NCBI GenBank assembly: GCA_017695095.1
Contig: JADILW010000054.1
Coordinates: 1 to 34,757 of the forward strand
Origin: Candidatus Cryptobacteroides avistercoris
Lineage (GTDB): Bacteria; Bacteroidota; Bacteroidia; Bacteroidales; UBA932
Length of the DNA: 34,757 nucleotides
Direction: 5' to 3'
Notes under the pieces: model-generated
The model's database searches: none
Told to the model about the DNA's origin: nothing
What the model saw: only the letters and a program-made list of their open reading frames with translations
Program-made: the position numbers and the translations under genes
In this document: piece by piece, positions 20,478 through 29,220 of the stretch
How positions within the stretch are numbered: position 1 is the stretch's first letter
How the letters are laid out: each line of letters opens with the position of its first letter

Positions 20478-21443
20478 ATGAAGAAGCTGTTCGGATCCTA
20501 TCTTTTCTGGACCAGGACTCTGTCCGTACTGTGCATCCTGCTTTTTCCCGTCGTAGAACTGCTGATCTGCGGTGACGTCTCCGTGGCCGTGTGCGCTTTG
20601 CTCATGTCGGAGTCCGGAGGCGCGGCCATGCTTCTGGCGACCCGCTTCTCCGAGGGGAGGGACGCCCTGTGCTGCGCCGTGCTGATGTTCGCATCCATGG
20701 CTTGCTGCCATTTTGTCGGCGCGGGGCCCGGGTTCGCCGTCTTCGCCGCGATGACTCTCCTGCTGCTTTATCTGATGCGCGTGTTCCGGCGCAGATATTC
20801 CAGGCTGCGTCCGCTATTCCGCCAGCAGGCGGTGTGGCTCGCCATGCAGAACCAGTTCGCCCTCATCAGCTGCCTCGTCCTGTACCTGCTGGCGATGCTC
20901 GGCGTCCTGGCTTTCTCCTCGGGCTGGCTGAGGATGCCCGCCGTACTGGCCATGACTGCCTTCTGCCTGCATCTGCTGTTCGCACGCAAAGGGAGGGTCT
21001 ACCTGCTGGGCAGAGAGAAGGAGGAGGCCATACGGCAGATGGTCGGCGGCTCGCTGGCGTACGCCCCGTCTCCGTCCGACGGCGATGATACGGAGCAGAT
21101 GCGCGAACTCTTTGCGAAGGTGGTCGCGATGATGGAGTCGTCGCAGCCCTTCCTCAACGAGGACTACAGCCTGCAGGAGCTGGCCATGAACCTGTATACC
21201 AACAAGACCACGCTGTCGCGCGCGATAAACCTCGTGTCGGGCATGAACTTCCGGCAGTTCATCAACGGCTACCGCGTGCGGTATTCCGTGGAACTGATGA
21301 AGAAGAATCCGAGGATGAGGGTCGAGGAACTCACGGAGATGTCGGGATTCCATTCCACCGTCACCTACACCATGGCGTTCAAGGCCAACATGCACGTGAC
21401 TCCGGGCGAGTATCTCCAGAAACTGCGGTCTAATCTTGTCTGA
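20478..21443 (+). CDS. Membrane-associated AraC-family transcriptional regulator
   Basis: N-terminal TM segments; C-terminal HTH (YSLQELAMNLYTNKTTLSRAINLVSGMNFRQFINGYRVRYSVELMKKNPRMRVEELTEMSGFHSTVTYTMAFKANMHVTPGEY); TATCTTTG at 20452-20459. Confidence 0.85.
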   Translation: MKKLFGSYLFWTRTLSVLCILLFPVVELLICGDVSVAVCALLMSESGGAAMLLATRFSEGRDALCCAVLMFASMACCHFVGAGPGFAVFAAMTLLLLYLMRVFRRRYSRLRPLFRQQAVWLAMQNQFALISCLVLYLLAMLGVLAFSSGWLRMPAVLAMTAFCLHLLFARKGRVYLLGREKEEAIRQMVGGSLAYAPSPSDGDDTEQMRELFAKVVAMMESSQPFLNEDYSLQELAMNLYTNKTTLSRAINLVSGMNFRQFINGYRVRYSVELMKKNPRMRVEELTEMSGFHSTVTYTMAFKANMHVTPGEYLQKLRSNLV

Positions 21444-22161
21444 CCCCCTTCCAGTCGGAGGGTGCGGGGACGGTGATGTCCATCGGGGTCTTGCGCACCG
21501 GGTGGATGAAGCTGATTTCGTGCGACTGGAGGCAGATGCCGCCGTCGGGGTTGGACCTCGGCGCGCCGTATTTGAGGTCGCCCTTGATCACGCAGCCTAT
21601 CGCGGCGAGCTGGCAGCGTATCTGGTGGTGCCTTCCGGTGAGCAGCTCGACCTCCACGAGGTGGTAGCGGTCGGTGCTGCGCAGGTAGCGGTAGTTGAGT
21701 TTGGCGAGCCTGGCGTCGGGGAAGCCGTCGGGGCGCGGGAGAGTTCCGTCTCCCACGGGGTAGGTCTTGTTCTGCCGGGTGTTGCGGTAGAGCCACTGCT
21801 CCAGGTGCCCCTCGGCGGGCCGGGGTACGGCGCAGCACAGGGCCCAGTATTTCTTGTGGATGTCGCCGTTGCGGAACATTTCGGAAAGCCTGCCCAGCGA
21901 CTTGGTGGTCTTGGCGAGGATGCATATTCCGCACACGGGCCTGTCTATCCGGTGCGCGGCTCCCAGGAAGACCTTTCCGGGCTTGGCGTCGCGCATGGCG
22001 ATGAAGGCCTTGTAGGCGTCCGTGAGGCACTCGTCCCCGGTGCGGTCGCCCTGGACTATCTCCCCGACTTTCTTGTTGACTATCAGGAGGTGGTTGTCCT
22101 CGTAGAGTATCCTGTCCCGGAGGTCCCGGTATTCCGCTGCTGTCAGTTCCCTGTATTCCAT
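21430..22161 (-). CDS. RluA-family pseudouridine synthase
   Basis: ILYEDNHLLIVNKKVGEIVQGD, AAHRIDRPVCGICILAKT, VEVELLTGRHHQIRCQLAAIGCVIKGDLKYGAPRS. Confidence 0.92.
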   Translation of the reverse strand: MEYRELTAAEYRDLRDRILYEDNHLLIVNKKVGEIVQGDRTGDECLTDAYKAFIAMRDAKPGKVFLGAAHRIDRPVCGICILAKTTKSLGRLSEMFRNGDIHKKYWALCCAVPRPAEGHLEQWLYRNTRQNKTYPVGDGTLPRPDGFPDARLAKLNYRYLRSTDRYHLVEVELLTGRHHQIRCQLAAIGCVIKGDLKYGAPRSNPDGGICLQSHEISFIHPVRKTPMDITVPAPSDWKGVRQD

Positions 22162-22283
22162 GAGGACAAAGATATGACATTTTGTCAGAAAATGCGAGTG
22201 GCAAAACTTTTGATTGTAGAGGGATGCCGTCGCACGGAGCGGCGGCGGATTAAGTGAAATCAGAAAAAGAAAGACAGAATACT

Positions 22284-24188
<1,905 letters not shown>

Positions 24189-24207
24189 TCACGCCCGACG
24201 TGAGAAT

Positions 24208-24250
24208 ACGGAGGCCGACCGGTGTAATGACCGGCCGGCCTCCGTCTTTG
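24208..24250 (+). terminator. Intrinsic terminator after dnaK
   Basis: ACGGAGGCC-GACCGGT...ACCGGCCGGCCTCCGT followed by CTTTG. Confidence 0.7.
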
Positions 24251-24308
24251 TTGTGTACGGGGGTGCATCGTAGCGATTATTTTGTTACATTTGAGAAAAC
24301 TCACCATT

Positions 24309-25421
24309 ATGAAAAGATTTGTTCCTGCTTTTGTCCTGGGCGCCGTGCTTCTGCTGCTCGGGTCAGCCAAGTGTTTTGCATGCACCGGAATAGCCCTCAC
24401 GGCTACGGACGGCAGCCGCGTGGTGGCGCGCACCGTGGAGTGGGCGGCTTCTCCCATGCAGTGCGGCTATGTCGTCGTGCCCCGCGGCTATCAGCAGCAG
24501 TCCCTGACCCCGGAGGGCCAGGACGGACTGAGCTTCACTTCCAAGTACGGCTACGTGGGCATCTGGACTGAATATGAGGCGATAGTGGTCGAGGGTATGA
24601 ACGAGAAGGGCCTCTCGGCCGGACTGTTCTTCTTCCCCAATTACGGCAAGTATCCCGACTTCGACTCTCTCAAGAAGTCGTCGACACTGAGCGACATGCA
24701 GCTGGTTTCGTGGGTGCTGTCGCAGTTCTCCACCATAGACGAGGTCAAGGCTGCCATCACGGAGGTCCGCGTGGCCGGACTGGACAGCCGTATCGGCACG
24801 GTGCACTGGAGAATTTCGGAGCCCGGAGGCAGGGTGGTGGTGCTCGAATTCACCGACGGGGAGCCGCATTTCTATGAGAATCCCCTCGGCGTCCTCACCA
24901 ATTCGCCCGGCTTCGAATGGCAGATGCTGAATCTGAACAACTACGTGAACCTCGTTCCCGGTTCGGTGGGCGCCAACAGGCTCGCCGACGGCGTGGTTCT
25001 CAACCAGTTCGGCGGCAACAGCGCAATGCTCGGTCTGCCCGGCGACTTCACCCCTCCCTCCAGGTTCGTGCGCGCCGCCTTCTTCCAGACCTCGGCCCCC
25101 GTGTGGCCCACCGGCTTCGAGACCGTGTGCCAGGCCTTCCATATCCTGAACAATTTCGACGTTCCCGTGGGCGTGCAGAGGGGCAGGAACAACGTGTCTG
25201 CCGACGGCCAGCAGGATTACAATCCGGCGAACCTCCAGAGTGCGACCCAGTTCACCTCGGCGTCGGACCTGGCGGCCCTGCGTTTCTACTACAGGACGGC
25301 ATGGAACTCCGACATACGCTGCATCGACCTCAAGGCCATCGATTTCGGCAAGGTCAAGTTCCAGCAGGCTCCGCTCGACGCCAGCAGGCAGCAGCCTGTG
25401 GAGATGGTTGCCGTCAAATAG
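24309..25421 (+). CDS. Linear amide C-N hydrolase, choloylglycine hydrolase / penicillin V acylase family
   Basis: Signal peptide then CTGIALTATDGSRVVARTVEW (candidate N-terminal nucleophile Cys), YENPLGVLTNSPGFEWQMLNLNNYVNL; TACATTTG at 24286-24293. Confidence 0.88.
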   Translation: MKRFVPAFVLGAVLLLLGSAKCFACTGIALTATDGSRVVARTVEWAASPMQCGYVVVPRGYQQQSLTPEGQDGLSFTSKYGYVGIWTEYEAIVVEGMNEKGLSAGLFFFPNYGKYPDFDSLKKSSTLSDMQLVSWVLSQFSTIDEVKAAITEVRVAGLDSRIGTVHWRISEPGGRVVVLEFTDGEPHFYENPLGVLTNSPGFEWQMLNLNNYVNLVPGSVGANRLADGVVLNQFGGNSAMLGLPGDFTPPSRFVRAAFFQTSAPVWPTGFETVCQAFHILNNFDVPVGVQRGRNNVSADGQQDYNPANLQSATQFTSASDLAALRFYYRTAWNSDIRCIDLKAIDFGKVKFQQAPLDASRQQPVEMVAVK

Positions 25422-25436
25422 TTTCTTGCCGCCTGC

Positions 25437-25489
25437 GGCCATAAGCATCCCTCGCAGGCGAGAAGAGCCTGCTCGTGGATGATATGGCC
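25437..25489. repeat. Imperfect hairpin downstream of the Ntn-hydrolase gene
   Basis: GGCCATAAGCATCCCTCGCAGGC-GAGAAGA-GCCTGCTCGTGGATGATATGGCC. Confidence 0.6.
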
Positions 25490-25517
25490 CTCCGGCGCAT
25501 TGTCTGCTGTCCTGACC

Positions 25518-25742
25518 CTGCCGCGGCGAGCTCAGCCTCCGGCAGTAAGAACCACCGCGCAGCCCTATACTGCCGGCAGGCTTTCTTGATGGCCGCGGTA
25601 CGGAAATCCGCTTCGGAGGTTCCGCTACGCTTCATCGATGCTGCGCATCGTCCGCTCACAGCCGCGGACGGCTAGCTTCCTCAGCGGAAATTCCGTACTG
25701 CGTGCTGTCTTCGGATCAGGCAGGCCGACTTCGCCGCGGCAG
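25518..25742 (-). repeat. Composite nested inverted-repeat element; candidate structured RNA
   Basis: 12-bp perfect outer arms CTGCCGCGGCGA / TCGCCGCGGCAG enclosing a hairpin (GCCTCCGGCAGTA / TACTGCCGGCAGGC) and palindromic element A. Confidence 0.6.
25598..25698 (-). repeat. Palindromic element copy A
   Basis: Arms GTACGGAAATCCGCT / AGCGGAAATTCCGTAC; minus-strand core GCTAGCCGTCCGCGGCTGTGAGCGGACGATGCGCAGCATCGATGAAGCGTAGCGGAACCTC. Confidence 0.8.
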
Positions 25743-26046
25743 CCTTCTGTGTTTCAAAGATTCTGCTCCGGGCGGGCGCGAGGAGAGCCCTCCGCAGAGC
25801 TCCCCGCAGCGCGTGTCAGGCGGCAGTGGTTCATGACAGCTGAGGAAGGCGTGTGACCTAGGAGCAGCCTGTTTTGAGAAAACGGCCCTGCAGTGGCCTG
25901 TAAGGCGGTTTTCGCCGAACCTATTGCTCCCACGTCGGCTAAATTACAGGGACGAGTGAGCCTTGTATTTTTGTAAGGAATTCATAATCAAGCATTTCTG
26001 TAAAAGCGATGCTCCTTCCTAAGTTGCCATTACTTAGTTGTGCCAT

Positions 26047-26126
26047 ATTTGCAATCCGCAGCCCTGGCCCCACCGCGGCAGGCTGTGCTTTAAAGATTCT
26101 GCGTCATCTTGCTGTGGATTGCAAAT
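26047..26126. repeat. 80-bp inverted-repeat element
   Basis: Arms ATTTGCAATCCGCAG / CTGTGGATTGCAAAT; the single mismatch is G-U compatible. Confidence 0.75.
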
Positions 26127-26241
26127 CAGCGTCAACTTGCAAATCAGCCAGTGTGTCCCTCAACAATCTTTTCCGGTGCCCGATTAATTCTGGTGAGGGG
26201 ATGGTAGTGATACTTGTGCTGTAACTGACTGTCCGGTCGGA

Positions 26242-26390
26242 TTTGAAATTCATTGGTACCAGATGCCGCCGTTCTGCTGCGGTGGGTGGCCGCCCGCCGG
26301 GACTGCTGGAACCAAATTGGGTCCATTGGGACCAGCCACATGCCCAGGAGCGGCCTCTGCGCCGTCCCGCCGGGACTGCTGAATTTCAAA
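26242..26390. repeat. Module bounded by 11-bp inverted repeats, containing a 16-bp direct repeat
   Basis: TTTGAAATTCA (26242-26252) / TGAATTTCAAA (26380-26390); CCCGCCGGGACTGCTG at 26293-26308 and 26366-26381. Confidence 0.65.
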
Positions 26391-26736
26391 CTTTACCTTC
26401 TTGCAAAACACCTGGCTCCGGACCACACCTGCACGGTGTGCGTCCAAGGGCTCAGCATGAGTCCGGTCACCTGAAATCCGGTAGACCTGACTCACGGACG
26501 CTCCATCCGTTCTCGCAAGAGGCAGCCCTTTGAGTCAGGTGTTTTTCGTCAGCTGACGGCCGCTGCAGCGGGTACCAACCTTCGTGCAATTCACCTGCGC
26601 CCCTGATGTGCCCTGCAGGTGTCCGGAACGATGGTCGGACGGCGAGGTGTAAGGAAAATGGTCACACCTGCGCGGAGAATATGCCTTGGAACGGCTTGCA
26701 AAGCTATTCCTGGGAGCAGGTGAATTTCTGTCCTCG

Positions 26737-26820
26737 CAGATTTGCATCAGAGTTCGGCCAGATTTGCATTTACGTTCAGCCAGATTGCCGTTGTGTCCAG
26801 CCGGATTTGCAATCAGGCAG
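26737..26820 (+). repeat. Degenerate ~22-bp tandem repeat, four units
   Basis: CAGATTTGCAT starts at 26737 and 26759, CAGATTGCC at 26781, CGGATTTGCAA at 26802 (periods 22, 22, 21). Confidence 0.65.
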
Positions 26821-26843
26821 CTGACAGTTGCTGTCATAGACTA

Positions 26844-26875
26844 ATGAAGCCCAGCCAATTATGGCTGGGCTTCAT
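26844..26875 (-). terminator. Hairpin downstream of rpsU; possible terminator
   Basis: Perfect 14-bp stem ATGAAGCCCAGCCA-ATTA-TGGCTGGGCTTCAT; no clear U-tract on either side. Confidence 0.55.
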
Positions 26876-26896
26876 CGTGTATCGCAGCGGTGATTC

Positions 26897-27091
26897 TTAC
26901 TGCTCGTCCTGAAGGCGGAGATGCTGTACGTATACAGCCTTCATCTTGGCTATGCGGCGCTTCATCGAGGGCTTCTCGAAATTCTTGCGTGCGCGGAGCT
27001 CGCGGATTGCGCCGGTCTTCTCGAACTTCCTCTTGAATTTCTTCAATGCGCGTTCGATGTTCTCACCTTCCTTTACTGGTACGATAATCAT
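26897..27091 (-). CDS. rpsU: 30S ribosomal protein S21 (bS21)
   Basis: 64 aa: MIIVPVKEGENIERALKKFKRKFEKTGAIRELRARKNFEKPSMKR. Confidence 0.95.
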   Translation of the reverse strand: MIIVPVKEGENIERALKKFKRKFEKTGAIRELRARKNFEKPSMKRRIAKMKAVYVQHLRLQDEQ

Positions 27092-27096
27092 GCTTA

Positions 27097-27107
27097 ATCA
27101 CCTCCTT
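27097..27107 (-). promoter_or_regulatory. Extended Shine-Dalgarno of rpsU (AAGGAGGTGAT)
   Basis: Read on the minus strand, 5 nt before the ATG; complementary to the conserved bacterial 16S 3' tail ATCACCTCCTT. Confidence 0.85.
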
Positions 27108-27122
27108 TTCTTATCGAGGTCG

Positions 27123-27130
27123 CAAAGTTA
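27123..27130 (-). promoter_or_regulatory. Bacteroidetes -7 box (TAACTTTG) of rpsU
   Basis: Reverse complement CAAAGTTA matches TAnnTTTG. Confidence 0.6.
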
Positions 27131-27135
27131 GCAAT

Positions 27136-27846
27136 TTATTTCAATAGTGCAACAAAATCTTTCATGCCTTCCGTCGCGGTCTTCCTGATGTGGGTGATGC
27201 GTTTGTCGCGGACCGGTACTCCGGCGGGGTCGATGATGTATATGGGGGTGTCGGAAGAGGCATAGCGGTAGAGCCCCGCGGCCGGCCATACCTGGAGCGA
27301 GGTTCCGACTATCAGCAGGATGTCGGCCTTCTGCACGGTCTCGATGGCCTTCTCTATCTTGGGTACGGCTTCCCCGAAGAACACTATGTGCGGCCGGTAC
27401 TGGGCGCCGTCGGGCGCCAGGTCGCCCAGCCTTACAGGTTCGTAGCCTATGTCTATCACGTATTTCTCGGAGTAGCCGTCGGCTTCGTTGCAGCTGTCTT
27501 CCGGCCTTATCTTGGTCAGTTCCCCGTGGAGGTGCAGCACATGGGTCGAACCGGCCCTTTCATGGAGATTGTCCACGTTCTGGGTGATGACGCTGACCTT
27601 GTAGCGGTCTTCGAGCGCCGCTATCATCCTGTGCGCCTCGTTGGGCCGGACGTCCCTGAGCTGGGCGCGTCTTGCGTTGTAGAAGTCGAGCAGCAGCCCG
27701 GGATTGCTCCTCCAGCCTTCGGCGGAGGCCACCACCATCGGGTCGTAGTTCTCCCAGAGCCCGCCGTTGTCGCGGTATGTTCCGAGTCCGCTTTCCGCGC
27801 TGACCCCCGCGCCGGTCAGCACCGCGATCTTTTTCTTCGTCTGCAT
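27136..27846 (-). CDS. NAD-dependent protein deacylase, Sir2 family
   Basis: AVLTGAGVSAESGLGTYRD, VITQNVDNLHERAGS, VLHLHGEL, IVGTSLQVWPAAGL. Confidence 0.94.
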   Translation of the reverse strand: MQTKKKIAVLTGAGVSAESGLGTYRDNGGLWENYDPMVVASAEGWRSNPGLLLDFYNARRAQLRDVRPNEAHRMIAALEDRYKVSVITQNVDNLHERAGSTHVLHLHGELTKIRPEDSCNEADGYSEKYVIDIGYEPVRLGDLAPDGAQYRPHIVFFGEAVPKIEKAIETVQKADILLIVGTSLQVWPAAGLYRYASSDTPIYIIDPAGVPVRDKRITHIRKTATEGMKDFVALLK

Positions 27847-27853
27847 GGTCCGA

Positions 27854-29008
27854 TCATATTTTCATTCCGAAATAGCGGGTGCGCACCCAGTATTCGAACA
27901 GGGGGTCCATGACTTCCGGAGCGCCGCCGGTCTCGAAGTTGACTATCTCCTTTTTCGCCAGCGCGTCCTTGAGCCTGCGCACGTTCGCCGAGGAACTGAG
28001 GGTGAATTCGTCGATGACCTCGGTGCTGGTGAACTTGGTGTGGCCGCAGAGTATGGCCTTCAGCATGCTGACCTGGAAGGTCGTGAGGTCGTTCATCGTG
28101 GCGATGAAGCGCGGCTCGTGGACGGAGATCAGGGATTCCAGGGCCGTGGTCAGCGTGTTCTCCATTATATAGCCTTTTGACAGCGAGTCGCAGATCGCCG
28201 CGAAATGGTTGATATACCAGATGTTGTTCCGGAAGAGCTTGCAGGTGCCGAGCAGCAGGTCCCTGTCGATGACCTTGCCGCTCGTGAGCAGCGAACGGTT
28301 GATGTGGTCTATGATCTCGCGGGTCTCTATCTCCCCGAGCTGTATGCGCTCCACCTGGCGGAAGAACAGCTTGCGCATGCCGAATATGTCGTGCATCGCG
28401 TTCACGGCGGAGCCGCTGAAGATGTAGGCGGCAAGGTTGCGGTCGTCGACGCTGCGGTTGCAGAAGACCTCCTGGAGCAGCTTGCAGAACAGGTCGCCGT
28501 CTTCGGTGAGCATGACGTTCTGGAATTCGGTGAACGCCACGAAGATTCTTCCTCCGGTCCGCGCCGCCGCACGGTAGGGGAGCCGCAGCACTCTCACGAT
28601 GTCGGCTTCTCCGATCTCCCTGTCAGCGCCGAGTATGCTGCCGTCGGTGGCGTAGCGCTCCGGGCTGAAGCCGATGGCGCAGCCGTCGAGCAGTTCCCCG
28701 GCGGCTTCCGCCAGTTGGTCGGGGCTGCTGCAGAAGCTGCGCAGAATCTCGGAGCCGAGCCTCAGCACGAGGTCGCGCAGGCTCCGGATGTCGAGCAGGC
28801 TGACCATGCACACGCGGAAGTTGAGTCCTGCGGACTGCATGTTGAAAAACGCCTGGCGCAGCAGCGACATCTTCCCGCTCTTAGGCGGTTCGTAGACGGT
28901 TGCGTTCTCGCCTTGGGCGAGAAGGTTCGCAAGCGCCCGCGCCTCGTTGTGCCGGCCGATGAAGTTCTTGCCGGTCACGTATTTGCTGTAGATAAAGGTC
29001 TCGTCCAT
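27854..29008 (-). CDS. AAA/archaeal-ATPase-like protein with atypical Walker motifs
   Basis: FIGRHNEARALANLL, YEPPKSGKMSLLRQAFFNMQ (P-loop position), FVAFTEFQNVML (Walker B position), IFSGSAVNAM, C-terminal winged-helix-like region. Confidence 0.75.
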   Translation of the reverse strand: MDETFIYSKYVTGKNFIGRHNEARALANLLAQGENATVYEPPKSGKMSLLRQAFFNMQSAGLNFRVCMVSLLDIRSLRDLVLRLGSEILRSFCSSPDQLAEAAGELLDGCAIGFSPERYATDGSILGADREIGEADIVRVLRLPYRAAARTGGRIFVAFTEFQNVMLTEDGDLFCKLLQEVFCNRSVDDRNLAAYIFSGSAVNAMHDIFGMRKLFFRQVERIQLGEIETREIIDHINRSLLTSGKVIDRDLLLGTCKLFRNNIWYINHFAAICDSLSKGYIMENTLTTALESLISVHEPRFIATMNDLTTFQVSMLKAILCGHTKFTSTEVIDEFTLSSSANVRRLKDALAKKEIVNFETGGAPEVMDPLFEYWVRTRYFGMKI

Positions 29009-29066
29009 CGTCCTTAACGCATCTTCAAATTTACCTCAATAATTCTGTTTTCGCAATAGCCGGGGG

Positions 29067-29184
29067 CGGAGGTGCCGCCTCCCGGGAGGCTAGCCGCCCG
29101 CGGCTGTGAGCGGGCAATGCTCTGCAGTAAAGCGCAAGAGCATTGATGGAGCGCAGCGGAACCTCCCGGGAGGCGGCACCTCCG
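29067..29184 (+). repeat. Palindromic element copy B
   Basis: 23-bp perfect arms CGGAGGTGCCGCCTCCCGGGAGG / CCTCCCGGGAGGCGGCACCTCCG; core GCTAGCCGCCCGCGGCTGTGAGCGGGCAATGC...GCATTGATGGAGCGCAGCGGAACCTC. Confidence 0.85.
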
Positions 29185-29220
29185 GCGGGGCGTAAGGGCG
29201 TAGACGAAAAATCGAAAATA

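Noticed and set aside
22199-22215. sigma-54-like TGGCAA-N5-TTGAT upstream of dnaK
   Set aside because: Lacks the essential GC of the -12 element; likely chance.
25740-26000. Possible RNase P RNA, tmRNA, SRP RNA or 6S RNA
   Set aside because: I looked for hallmark segments (GAGGAAAGTCCGG-like, TTCGACTCC-like, CCGGAAGGAAGCAGC-like) and did not find them. A 6S-like rod cannot be excluded but is not supported.
26009-26837. Short ORFs in the 26.0-26.8 kb interval
   Set aside because: No recognisable protein features, overlap on both strands, and coincide with inverted repeats.
27136-29008. Sir2 plus ATPase as a phage-defence operon
   Set aside because: The Sir2 protein has the ordinary CobB-type deacylase motifs and the ATPase resembles a widespread Bacteroidales family; no nuclease, HerA-like helicase or defence-island context.
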